A DNA stretch of 34,200 bases. Origin: Clostridia bacterium. Its GTDB lineage: Bacteria > Bacillota > DSM-521 > Neomoorellales > Neomoorellaceae. The stretch lies in assembly GCA_030445865.1 (NCBI GenBank), contig JASUSV010000016.1, positions 1 to 34,200 of the forward strand, written 5' to 3'. The notes beneath the pieces are model-generated. The model was not told where the DNA came from and did not search any database. It saw nothing but the letters and a program-made list of their open reading frames with translations. This document shows positions 21,724-29,494 of this stretch, piece after piece (within the stretch, counting starts at the first letter, position 1; every line of letters starts with the position of its first letter). The position numbers and the translations under genes are program-made.

Positions 21724-21942
21724 CTATAACCCTCCGTAAACCTGGACGCCCTCATTTGCTGAAGTTATTGCCTACTGTGGCTGAGGGTATAGGCCTGAGG
21801 CTTCGATGGTTCTCGGCTGACCCATCCCGTTCACCGCCGCAAAGCTAGCGGCTTCGCGCAAGTATCCTAACTTCGGACCAAGCCGACCGCGGCCTTTTCC
21901 CCAGCCTCAAAATAGAACTAGAATAATTACCTCCTAGCTATG
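21724..21942 (-). other. uvrB-uvrA spacer, possibly structured
   Basis: A 219-nt gap between two normally close genes, with no convincing open frame. On the minus strand TGAGGCT (21909-21903) can pair with AGCCTCA (21802-21796), closing a domain of about 90 nt. That domain contains GCCGC-TAGCTTT-GCGGC and other GC-rich inverted segments. A ribosome-site-like GGAGGT follows the uvrB stop but no good start fits it. It may be an RNA element, a repeat remnant or simple spacer. Confidence 0.35.
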
Positions 21943-23925
21943 CTATCCAGCCTGCTGTTTCAACTCCAGGATGGCGTCGCGCAGCTCGGCTGCCCGCTCG
22001 AATTCCAACCGCTTGGCTGCCGCTCGCATTTCTTTTTCCAAAGAGCTAATCAGCTTCGTTAACTCTCGCTTACTCATTTTCTTGCCAGGCTGCCGCACTA
22101 CCCTGTAGGTTGCCCGTTCTTCGGCCGCCCGCGTGGCTTCAATAATATCCCGCACCGCCTTCTGCACCGTTTGGGGAGTTATGCCGTGCTTGCGGTTGTA
22201 CTCCATCTGTATCTCGCGCCGCCGGTTAGTCTCTTCGATGGCCCGGCGCATGGATTCCGTTATGGTATCGGCGTACATGATTACCTGCCCTTCGGCATTG
22301 CGTGCCGCCCGGCCGATGGTCTGGATAAGAGAGCGCTCGGAACGCAAGTATCCTTCCTTATCAGCATCTAGGATGGCCACCAGCGAGACCTCCGGCAGGT
22401 CCAGCCCTTCCCGCAGGAGGTTAATGCCCACCAGCACATCAAACTCGCCCAGGCGGAGATCGCGGACTATCTCCATGCGCTCGATGGCGTTAATGTCCGA
22501 ATGCATGTACCGTACCCTGATGCCTACTTCGCGCAGGTAATCGGTAAGATCTTCGGCCATGCGCTTGGTTAGAGTAGTAACCAGCACGCGCTGCCCTTTG
22601 GCCACCCGCTTGTTGATTTCCCCTATTAAATCGTCTACCTGGCCGGCCACCGGCCGCACGATCACCTCCGGATCCACCAGACCCGTGGGCCTGATGATCT
22701 GCTCCACCACCTGCTGGGAATGTTCCAGCTCATACGGCCCTGGAGTGGCGGAGACGTAAATAACCTGGTGGACGCGATCCATGAATTCCTTAAAGGTCAA
22801 CGGCCGGTTGTCCAGGGCCGAGGGCAAACGAAAACCGTAATCTACCAGGGTCTTTTTACGGCTATAGTCGCCTTCATACATACCGCCGATCTGGGGTACG
22901 GTGATATGGGATTCGTCGATAAATAGAATAAAGTCTTCAGGAAAATAATCCAGTAAAGTGTACGGCGGCTGGCCCGGCTGCCTGCCGGTAAGATGCCTGG
23001 AGTAGTTTTCGATGCCCTTACAGAAGCCAATCTCGCGGATCATTTCCAGGTCGTAGCGCGTACGCTGCTCCAGCCTCTGGGCCTCCAGGAGCTTGCCCTG
23101 CGCCCGCAACTCGGCCAGCCTCTCCTCCAGCTCCTTTTCGATAGCCTGTAGGGCGCGCTCCCGCTTCTCATCCTCTACTACATAATGGCTGGCCGGGAAA
23201 ATGGCCACATGGTAGCGCTGCCCTAAAATCTCGCCCGTTAAAGTATCTATTTCTAAAATGCGCTCCAGGGTATCGCCGAAAAATTCCAGGCGGATGGCCT
23301 TCTCGGTAAAAGAAGCCGGGAAAACTTCCAAGGTATCCCCCCTCACCCGGAAGGTACCCCGGCGAAAGTCGTACTCGTTGCGCTGGTACTGTATATCAAC
23401 CAGTTTGCGCAAAATGGCGTCGCGGTCGTAATCCCGGCCCTCCCGGAGGGAAATCATGAGATTACGGTAGTCCTCCGGCGAACCCAGGCCGTAAATGCAG
23501 GAAACGCTGGCCACAATGATTACGTCCCGGCGTTCAAAAAGGGAGGCGGTGGCCGAGTGGCGTAGTTTATCTATTTCATCGTTAATCGAACTATCTTTTT
23601 CGATATAAGTGTCGGTCTGGGGCACGTAAGCTTCCGGTTGGTAGTAATCGTAGTAGCTTACAAAATATTCCACAGCATTATCAGGAAAAAATTCTTTAAA
23701 CTCACCGCAGAGCTGGGCCGCCAGGGTTTTATTGGGGGCCATAACCAAAGCCGGCCGCTGCACGGCCTGGATAACCTGAGCCATAGTATAAGTTTTACCC
23801 GTACCCGTGGCTCCCAAAAGAGTCTGGTGGCGGTAGCCCCTGCGGAGGCCTTCTACCAGGGCGGCAATCGCCCGCGGCTGGTCGCCCTTCGGCTCAAAAT
23901 CGGACTTTAATTTAAAAGCCGGCAT
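21943..23925 (-). CDS. uvrB: Excinuclease ABC subunit B
   Basis: Helicase-like damage-verification subunit of nucleotide excision repair, 660 residues. Visible are Walker A GATGTGKT (about 39-46) and the beta-hairpin region [16 protein letters not shown] with [22 protein letters not shown]-type DESH ([11 protein letters not shown]), helicase motifs V and VI ([29 protein letters not shown]), and the C-terminal UVR domain ([17 protein letters not shown]) that contacts UvrC follow. The start is ATG with GAGG 5 nt upstream. It follows the chemotaxis-type operon across a terminator and has its own likely promoter. Confidence 0.96.
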   Translation of the reverse strand: MPAFKLKSDFEPKGDQPRAIAALVEGLRRGYRHQTLLGATGTGKTYTMAQVIQAVQRPALVMAPNKTLAAQLCGEFKEFFPDNAVEYFVSYYDYYQPEAYVPQTDTYIEKDSSINDEIDKLRHSATASLFERRDVIIVASVSCIYGLGSPEDYRNLMISLREGRDYDRDAILRKLVDIQYQRNEYDFRRGTFRVRGDTLEVFPASFTEKAIRLEFFGDTLERILEIDTLTGEILGQRYHVAIFPASHYVVEDEKRERALQAIEKELEERLAELRAQGKLLEAQRLEQRTRYDLEMIREIGFCKGIENYSRHLTGRQPGQPPYTLLDYFPEDFILFIDESHITVPQIGGMYEGDYSRKKTLVDYGFRLPSALDNRPLTFKEFMDRVHQVIYVSATPGPYELEHSQQVVEQIIRPTGLVDPEVIVRPVAGQVDDLIGEINKRVAKGQRVLVTTLTKRMAEDLTDYLREVGIRVRYMHSDINAIERMEIVRDLRLGEFDVLVGINLLREGLDLPEVSLVAILDADKEGYLRSERSLIQTIGRAARNAEGQVIMYADTITESMRRAIEETNRRREIQMEYNRKHGITPQTVQKAVRDIIEATRAAEERATYRVVRQPGKKMSKRELTKLISSLEKEMRAAAKRLEFERAAELRDAILELKQQAG

Positions 23926-23949
23926 ACAGTCCTCGCCCCCTCGCCCTAT

Positions 23950-23958
23950 ATTTTATCA
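23950..23958 (-). promoter_or_regulatory. Possible extended -10 promoter of uvrB
   Basis: The minus strand reads TG-A-TAAAAT 24 nt before the uvrB ATG and after the preceding terminator. This is an extended -10 form; the -35 at 17 nt (TAGTAT) is poor. No CGAAC-type LexA box is visible. Confidence 0.4.
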
Positions 23959-23981
23959 CGGGAGGGAGGGAAATACTACGG

Positions 23982-24007
23982 AAAACAAAATACCCCCTTG
24001 AAGGGGG
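23982..24007 (-). terminator. Intrinsic terminator of the chemotaxis-type operon
   Basis: After the AbrB-like gene the minus strand reads CCCCCTT-C-AAGGGGG, with an effective stem of about 5 bp, followed by TATTTTGTTTT. It closes the operon that begins with the HD-GYP gene. Confidence 0.75.
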
Positions 24008-24050
24008 AAGTACCGGGGATTGGGGCCTGGGGCCCGCCAAAAGATGCCGC

Positions 24051-24263
24051 TTAAAAATCGAGAAAATGGCCGCCGCGAAAATCTGCGGCGGGCGGGACAA
24101 CGCCAGCCGTGGTTACCTTGGTAACTTCAACCCTGCCTTGCTCGTCAATCTCTATCTTAACATAGTCACCTCCTTTCCACCCGAGTCCAGCAAGAACCTC
24201 TGGTGGTAACTGAACCCTTCCGTTATGCCCGAGTCGCGTCAGGTGTACTCTCCTACCCACCAA
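24051..24263 (-). CDS. Small SpoVT/AbrB-like protein
   Basis: Protein of 70 residues. Residues about 8-50 match the swapped-hairpin AbrB fold: LGHNGRVQLPPEVLAGLGWKGGD followed by VKIEIDEQGRVEVTKV. This domain occurs in transition-state regulators and in antitoxins; the C-terminal tail PPAADFRGGHFLDF is unassigned. The start is TTG at 24263 with AAGGAGG 7 nt upstream; the next codon is GTG. It begins 13 nt after the Hpt gene and precedes the terminator, so it is the last operon gene. No toxin gene is adjacent, so a regulatory role is more likely than an antitoxin, but this is not proven. Confidence 0.75.
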   Translation of the reverse strand: MVGRRVHLTRLGHNGRVQLPPEVLAGLGWKGGDYVKIEIDEQGRVEVTKVTTAGVVPPAADFRGGHFLDF

Positions 24264-24276
24264 ACAAAAGCCTCCT

Positions 24277-25161
24277 TCAACCCGCTTCCTTCATTGTCAT
24301 CCGGCTAAGCACCCTGCAAGTGAGGTCGTCTCTTGAATGTAAGAGCCATCCGTGCCGCAGGGCTTCTCCAATAAACCTCAAGGCATTAACGTCAAGCTTC
24401 ACCGCACCGGGCATGAAGTCAAGGGCAATATGTTTTCCCTCGGATTCCAGCGCGTCCCCGTATTCTTTATATCTCTCCCAATCGGCATCCCGGATTTGCA
24501 GCATATACCTAACGTCAACATCTGTCACGTCCGGATAGCCCGCCAGGCGCTCATACACTTCTCGACCCTCGATTTCACTCTCTAAGACCACCGTCATGGC
24601 GTCTGGGAGCACTCTTCCGCACATCAGTTCACCCTCTGAAGGCCGGGCAAACTCCAGCCTACCTATCTCTTCTAGCCGCTTCAGTATAACGAACGCCCTA
24701 GCCGCGCGCATTTCTGAAGAGTTGTCCAGCGTGACCCGTACGAACAACTTCACGCACGGTTTATCGTTTTTCGCAGGACTGGAACCGCCTCCCGAGGCGC
24801 GCTCAAGCTCGCTGACTACCTTGTTATACTCCGGGGGAGCGCAATTCGCGATCCCTTCCTCAACGCCGCGTATTAGCGCCCGCAGCACATCCCCCGACTG
24901 CAGCAAGAGGCTGCAAATGCCCTGGCTTACCAGTACTTCCCCTTTCCGGATAGCATCCAGCAAATTCTCCATCTTATGGGCAAACTCCGCTACATCTTTA
25001 AGCCCTACACAAGCCGCCGAACCTTTGAGGGTGTGGGCAATCCTGAAAACCGCGTCAATAGCCCCCCTATCGTTCCACTCCAGTTTTAAAAGTAGCTGTT
25101 CCAACATATCCAGTTGCTCATGGGCTTCATTTAAAAACTCACGCATTAAGTCCACCGCCAT
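24277..25161 (-). CDS. Stand-alone CheA P1-P2 protein (Hpt phosphotransfer)
   Basis: 294 residues corresponding to the N-terminal part of a CheA. Residues 1-105 are an Hpt/P1 domain with the phospho-acceptor His43 in AHTLKGSA. A linker follows, then about 136-220 resembles the CheA P2 CheY-docking domain (VKLFVRVTLDNSSEMRAARAFVILKRLEEIG and VVLESEIEG). Residues 221-294 are an extra tail of unknown function. No dimerisation, ATPase or CheW-like domain is present. The gene lies 5 nt after the kinase gene that supplies P3-P4-P5. The likely role is to accept phosphate in trans from that kinase and pass it to CheY and CheB. The ribosome site is weak, suggesting coupling to the kinase gene. Confidence 0.88.
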   Translation of the reverse strand: MAVDLMREFLNEAHEQLDMLEQLLLKLEWNDRGAIDAVFRIAHTLKGSAACVGLKDVAEFAHKMENLLDAIRKGEVLVSQGICSLLLQSGDVLRALIRGVEEGIANCAPPEYNKVVSELERASGGGSSPAKNDKPCVKLFVRVTLDNSSEMRAARAFVILKRLEEIGRLEFARPSEGELMCGRVLPDAMTVVLESEIEGREVYERLAGYPDVTDVDVRYMLQIRDADWERYKEYGDALESEGKHIALDFMPGAVKLDVNALRFIGEALRHGWLLHSRDDLTCRVLSRMTMKEAG

Positions 25162-25166
25162 AGAGA

Positions 25167-26600
25167 TTACACCATCCTTCCGACCACACCGGAATCTAAA
25201 ATCAAAGCAATGTCCCCGTTCCCCAGCACCGCCGCGCCGGTAAACAACTTCAAATGGGACAGTTGGGGCGGGAGATTCTTCAACACTACGTCTTGTTCAC
25301 CCAAAACCTTCGGCACGGCTACCGCGACACCGGCCAAGAGGACTATAAGTGTAAGCTCATCACTTTCTACCCCCTCTGCACTGGTGTCGAGCAGGCGGGA
25401 AAGCCGGACAACGGGGTATACGGTCTCCCGCAGGGCCACTACTTCAATATCCTTTAAAGAGTGCGGCCTGTACGCCTCCACTTTTACTATCTCTTTGACC
25501 TCCCCTACCGGGATTCCGTACAGACCACCACACTCCAAGAGCACAACCTTGGTTATGCTCATCGAGATAGGCAGTTCCAGGGCTACCTCTGTCCCTGCCC
25601 CCTGCTCGCTGTGCAACATTACCTTCCCACCTAGCCGCTCGACCGTTTCACGTACCACATCCATACCTACGCCCCGGCCGGACACTTGGCTGGCCTCCTC
25701 CCTGGTGCTGAACCCAGGTATAAATATGAGCTGCAACGCTTCCTCAAAGCCCATCCTGTCTGCCTGTTCCTGGGTAATTAACCCCCCACCAACGGCTTTG
25801 CGCTTGACTGCCTCAGCATCAATCCCCGCGCCGTCGTCCTTCACTGTGATAACCACCCGCTCTCCTCTCCGCTCGGCCTTCAGCAGCAGTTCTCCCTCTT
25901 CCGGCTTTCCGGACCGTATCCTCTCTTCCGGCCCTTCTAAACCGTGGTCGAGAGCATTGCGGACCAGGTGCAGCAAAGGCTCGTAGAGGGTAGCGGCTAC
26001 ATTGCGATCTATTGTGACCTCCTCGCCGGATACTTTAAACTGCACCTTTTTCCCCAGCTCCTGTCCCAGTTCACGGATTACTCGTCGGAACCGCTCAAAG
26101 ACAAAACCTATCGGCATAAGCCGCATTTCCATGATTATATCCTGAATTCCCCAGCTCATCCGGCTAAGCGACGCCTGGTATTCTTTAAACTGCCTTAGTA
26201 TCTCCACCGGCAACCCCACTTCTTCCAGACGTCTTAACAGGTGAGTGATTCCGTTCGTGGTAACTATAAGCTCGCCCGTCAAAGCCAGGAGCTTGTCGAT
26301 TTTGCTCTGCTCCACCCTGACTGTCTGGGTGTCTCCCATCTCCCGTCCCGCATCGCGCGCTGTACGGGAAGCATCACCTAAAACCGATTTGCCCTGCAGA
26401 TAGTCCTCGACTAGCTGCCGGGAAGGCGCTACATATTCTTCAGACCTGACCTCGATTTCAAGGCCGTAGTCTCCCCCGTAATCCAGAATACTTACCTGAG
26501 CAAGCCACCCTTTTTCTTCCATTTCCCTCAACAAAGGCCACGCATCGCGGCCCGCCAGCTCCTGAGCCGTTATCCTTAAAGTCTTGGGCCCCTTTTCCAT
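25167..26600 (-). CDS. cheA: CheA kinase lacking P1 (P3-P4-P5)
   Basis: Chemotaxis-type histidine kinase core, 477 residues. Residues 95-155 are the P3 dimerisation helices. P4 ATPase spans about 160-345 with N box HLVRNALDHGLE (211-222), G1 DDGAGID (255-261), F-box region FIPGFSTREEA and G2 GRGVGMDVV. P5, the CheW-like receptor-coupling domain, spans 346-477. There is no Hpt domain; the substrate His is on the next gene. The first 75 residues form an unassigned alpha/beta segment. The start is ATG at 26600 with GGGGGAG 6 nt upstream, one base after the CheY stop; a longer frame to 26639 lies inside cheY. Confidence 0.93.
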   Translation of the reverse strand: MEKGPKTLRITAQELAGRDAWPLLREMEEKGWLAQVSILDYGGDYGLEIEVRSEEYVAPSRQLVEDYLQGKSVLGDASRTARDAGREMGDTQTVRVEQSKIDKLLALTGELIVTTNGITHLLRRLEEVGLPVEILRQFKEYQASLSRMSWGIQDIIMEMRLMPIGFVFERFRRVIRELGQELGKKVQFKVSGEEVTIDRNVAATLYEPLLHLVRNALDHGLEGPEERIRSGKPEEGELLLKAERRGERVVITVKDDGAGIDAEAVKRKAVGGGLITQEQADRMGFEEALQLIFIPGFSTREEASQVSGRGVGMDVVRETVERLGGKVMLHSEQGAGTEVALELPISMSITKVVLLECGGLYGIPVGEVKEIVKVEAYRPHSLKDIEVVALRETVYPVVRLSRLLDTSAEGVESDELTLIVLLAGVAVAVPKVLGEQDVVLKNLPPQLSHLKLFTGAAVLGNGDIALILDSGVVGRMV

Positions 26601-26601
26601 A

Positions 26602-26997
26602 CTACGCTCCCCCGTCGTGGTTGCTCCCACCTTTTGCACGACTAAACATTACACATACCCTTTCCAGTTCTTCCGGCCTGACCGGCTTGACCAGGTAAAG
26701 ATCAGCTCCGGCTTTGTACGCCTGAAACCTGTCATTAGAGCCTGCTTCCGTAGAGACCACGACAATTCCCACTTTCTTGCCCCGCTCGTTCTTCCGGATC
26801 TCTCGCACCAGGTCGTAGCCGTGCATCCTCGGCATATTAATATCTACCAGCACCAAGTCGTAATCAACCGCACAAAACTTCTCCAACCCTTCGTACCCGT
26901 TGTCCGCAAGGTCAACTTGGTGGCCCTGCCCTAACAGAATGCTGGCATGGTACGCCCGCACAGCGCTGGAGTCGTCCACAATAAGCACACGGGCCAT
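26602..26997 (-). CDS. cheY: CheY-like single-domain response regulator
   Basis: 131-residue receiver domain without an output domain. The acidic pair Asp8-Asp9, the phospho-acceptor Asp52 in LVDINMP, the switch Ser82 (usual Thr/Ser position) and Lys104 in VKP are all present, so it should be phosphorylated. The partner is presumably the adjacent P1-P2 protein. The start is ATG with GGAGG only 4 nt upstream. It ends in a short Gly/Asn/Asp-rich tail. Whether it acts on a flagellar switch or another target cannot be told, as no target gene is in the window. Confidence 0.92.
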   Translation of the reverse strand: MARVLIVDDSSAVRAYHASILLGQGHQVDLADNGYEGLEKFCAVDYDLVLVDINMPRMHGYDLVREIRKNERGKKVGIVVVSTEAGSNDRFQAYKAGADLYLVKPVRPEELERVCVMFSRAKGGSNHDGGA

Positions 26998-27024
26998 TGA
27001 ACCTCCATATTCCCCCTCACACTG

Positions 27025-27828
27025 TCACTTTTTGTAAATTATAGCGTTTTTAAACCGCACAGGCTTAAATACTGTAGTTATCCGGCTCATCGACTCCGAA
27101 TGGCCCAAGAACACGTATCCCCCAGGCTCTAGTGCCTGGTAGAAGTGCAGCGCGACCCGCCGGCGCGAAAGGTCGTCAAAATATATCAGGACATTGCGGC
27201 AAAATATGGCGTGGAAGCCCCTTATGTTCCGCATGGCAGCGTCGTCCACCAGGTTTAACTGGTAGAACCTTATCTTCCGTTTCAACAGGGAAGAAATAGC
27301 GTAATTATCCCCCAGAGGGGTAAAGTATCGCTTGAAATAGACTTCAGGCACCTGGCGGACGGCATAGTGATTATAAATGCCCTTCTCGGCCTTGTCCAAT
27401 ACTTCTGTATTTATGTCGGTAGCGTGGATCTCCCACTGCACATCCGGCGCCATCTCCTGCATTACGATAGCCAGGGTGTACGCTTCTTCGCCGGATGCGC
27501 ATCCCGCACACCATATCCTGACCCCGCTATGACCTATACCGTTCTGGCACCAGAGAGGAACGACTTCTTCTGCCAAGCACTTCAACTGGTCGTACTCGCG
27601 GAAAAAGTAAGTCTCGTTCACGGTGAGACTGTTCAAGAGCTCCTGGCGCATTCTGCTCGTAGTGTCAAACTTCAGAGCCCCCAGGTACGCCGTGAAGTCT
27701 TTGAACCCGTATTTTTCCATCTGCTGTTCCACGCGCTTTTCTACATAGTAGAGCTTGGTATCCTCAAAGTAGATGCCTGATTCGCGATATATGTATTCCC
27801 GCAGGCGTTCAAACTCTGCCTTCGTCAT
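27025..27828 (-). CDS. cheR: Chemoreceptor glutamate methyltransferase CheR
   Basis: S-adenosylmethionine-dependent methyltransferase that methylates glutamates on chemoreceptors, 267 residues. It has the N-terminal helical domain, NETYFFRE, the SAM motif CAGCASGEEAYT (107-118), ATDINTEVLDKA, FCRNVLIYFD and the closing LGHSESM. The start is ATG with AGGAG 7 nt upstream. It acts on the single MCP of the operon, presumably; that MCP has no C-terminal CheR-tethering pentapeptide. Confidence 0.95.
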   Translation of the reverse strand: MTKAEFERLREYIYRESGIYFEDTKLYYVEKRVEQQMEKYGFKDFTAYLGALKFDTTSRMRQELLNSLTVNETYFFREYDQLKCLAEEVVPLWCQNGIGHSGVRIWCAGCASGEEAYTLAIVMQEMAPDVQWEIHATDINTEVLDKAEKGIYNHYAVRQVPEVYFKRYFTPLGDNYAISSLLKRKIRFYQLNLVDDAAMRNIRGFHAIFCRNVLIYFDDLSRRRVALHFYQALEPGGYVFLGHSESMSRITTVFKPVRFKNAIIYKK

Positions 27829-27849
27829 CGTTCTTCTCCTTTGGAACCC

Positions 27850-28443
27850 CTAGCTGGCAATTTTATCGAACTCTCCGCGAAGGCGGGCCAGAGCCCTCTG
27901 GACTATAAAGTCAAGGTATGGGTGGCTAAACCTTTCCCTGCACTTCTCCACCAGCTCGGCGTCGCCCGGTTCCCCTATCTCACTTATGTATTCAATCGCA
28001 GCCCCGACTACGTTTATATCTTGGTCCACAGCCGCCGCCTTCCTCAGCAGGCTCAAGGCCCCAGGACACGTGCCCCGGCCCAAAGCGTGGACCGCCATCA
28101 CCCTCACGTCGCGGTCAGCCTCTTGTAAAAGGGCCTCAAAAATGCTCATACACTTCTCATCGCCCTTATACGCCAAAACCTCAAAGGCCATGCTGCGCAG
28201 GGACGCGTCTTCGCTCTTTAAGAGAGGCGCTACCTCCTCAACCACTTCTTCCGTGTCGCATATAAGGAGCGAAGCCACAATAGTTTCCCTTACCATCAGG
28301 TCCGTCTCACGGGCAAAGGCCTGGACCAGGACTTTCGCGGAGCCGGGAGCCCTGAGCGCTGCAATCTTACACACGACATCTACGCGCTCGCCCGCATCCT
28401 CTGTCCTCTCCAATACCTCGGTAAGGGCTGTTAACTCATCCAT
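27850..28443 (-). CDS. HEAT-repeat protein in chemotaxis operon
   Basis: 197-residue all-helical protein made of about five HEAT-like repeats, visible as recurring alanine/leucine helices with DxxVRxxA-type turns (LMVRETIVASL, ASLRSMAFEVLA, RDVRVMAVHALG, INVVGAAIEYI). This fold usually serves as a protein-binding scaffold. There is no catalytic motif. It lies between cheB and cheR, with a one-base gap to cheB and its ribosome site inside the cheB end, so it is an integral operon member. A HEAT-repeat protein is, as I recall, also part of the Myxococcus Che7 system. Its partner is unknown; CheR, CheB or the split kinase are candidates. Confidence 0.8.
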   Translation of the reverse strand: MDELTALTEVLERTEDAGERVDVVCKIAALRAPGSAKVLVQAFARETDLMVRETIVASLLICDTEEVVEEVAPLLKSEDASLRSMAFEVLAYKGDEKCMSIFEALLQEADRDVRVMAVHALGRGTCPGALSLLRKAAAVDQDINVVGAAIEYISEIGEPGDAELVEKCRERFSHPYLDFIVQRALARLRGEFDKIAS

Positions 28444-28444
28444 A

Positions 28445-29494
28445 TTACCTACCTCCTACCTTCCGCCGTATAATGTCCGCTATCTGATAGCTAGGGGCTA
28501 CCACGTCCACGCCCCCGCGTTCTATCGCGGCACGGGGCATGCCCCACACCACCGCCGTCTCCTCGCTCTCGGCTACAGTCCACCCGCCGCGCCTCCTTAA
28601 CTCTACCAACGCATCTGCACCGTCGTCTCCAATTCCTGTAAGGAGGACCCCAATGGTACGCCTGGGGTCGAACGCCTCCATCAAGGCACGCAAGGTTACA
28701 TCTACTGAGGGCCTGAACTCGGCGTCTTCTGGCCTGAGAGAGAGGTGACAGGCGACGGCACTGCCCTGCCGCCTGAACACAAGATGGTAGCCGCCAGGAG
28801 CAATTAGCGCTAGACCATTGCTCAATTTCATCCCCTCCTGGGCCTCACGCACATGAAGCCTGCAGTACTGATCGAGGCGTTGCGCGAGGCTCGCCGTAAA
28901 GCGCGGTGGCATGTGCTGTACTACCACTATGCCGGCAGGCAGATCCCCCGGAAGCTGCGGCAGTATGTCCTCCAGGACCCTGGGGCCCCCCGTGGATACA
29001 CCTATCATTACTACCCAGTTTAAGTCCGAGACGGCCACCAGGACCCGTTTTTCCACGCGGAGAACCCTTCTCCCAGGCGCTCTCCTCCGCACCCGCGCCC
29101 TGGCCGCCGCCCGCACCTTGCGTATGATCTCATCCGCAAGCCTGTTTATACCCAGCGAGATGGTGCCGTCCGGTTTGGCTACAAAGTCCACCGCCCCAAG
29201 CTCAAGTGCCTCAAACGTTATGAGCGCGTCCTCCTGGGTCAACGACGAAATCATGACTACTTTTGCGGTGGTCTTCGATGTTATATGCTGCAGGGCCGTG
29301 AGGCCGTCCATGCGGGGCATGTTGATATCCAGGGTCACCACGTCGGGCTGGAGGGCGATGGCCTTCTCCGCACCCTCCAGCCCATCCCGTGCCACATCCA
29401 CTACTTCGATATCAGGTGCTCTTTCCAATATTTGCTTTATGGCTCTCCGCATGAACGCCGAATCATCCACTACCAGCACCCGTATAGACTTCAT
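28445..29494 (-). CDS. cheB: Protein-glutamate methylesterase/deamidase CheB
   Basis: 349 residues. An N-terminal receiver with Asp10/Asp11, phospho-acceptor Asp56 and Lys at VAKPDG is followed by an Arg-rich linker and the methylesterase domain. Its catalytic residues are visible: Ser167 in GVSTGGP, His194 in VVQHMP, and Asp291 in TGIGDDGAD. It removes methyl groups from receptor glutamates when phosphorylated and may deamidate glutamines. The ATG overlaps the stop of the triple-CheW gene by 4 nt (ATGA), so they are translationally coupled. Confidence 0.95.
   Translation of the reverse strand: MKSIRVLVVDDSAFMRRAIKQILERAPDIEVVDVARDGLEGAEKAIALQPDVVTLDINMPRMDGLTALQHITSKTTAKVVMISSLTQEDALITFEALELGAVDFVAKPDGTISLGINRLADEIIRKVRAAARARVRRRAPGRRVLRVEKRVLVAVSDLNWVVMIGVSTGGPRVLEDILPQLPGDLPAGIVVVQHMPPRFTASLAQRLDQYCRLHVREAQEGMKLSNGLALIAPGGYHLVFRRQGSAVACHLSLRPEDAEFRPSVDVTLRALMEAFDPRRTIGVLLTGIGDDGADALVELRRRGGWTVAESEETAVVWGMPRAAIERGGVDVVAPSYQIADIIRRKVGGR

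Noticed and set aside
13926-24050. SOS control of uvrA, uvrB and uvrC
   Set aside because: No CGAAC-N4-GTTCG LexA box was found by eye in the three upstream regions.
24277-26600. Frameshift or sequencing error as the cause of the split CheA
   Set aside because: The P3-P4-P5 gene lies upstream of the P1-P2 gene. A broken CheA would show P1-P2 first, and both genes have proper starts and stops.
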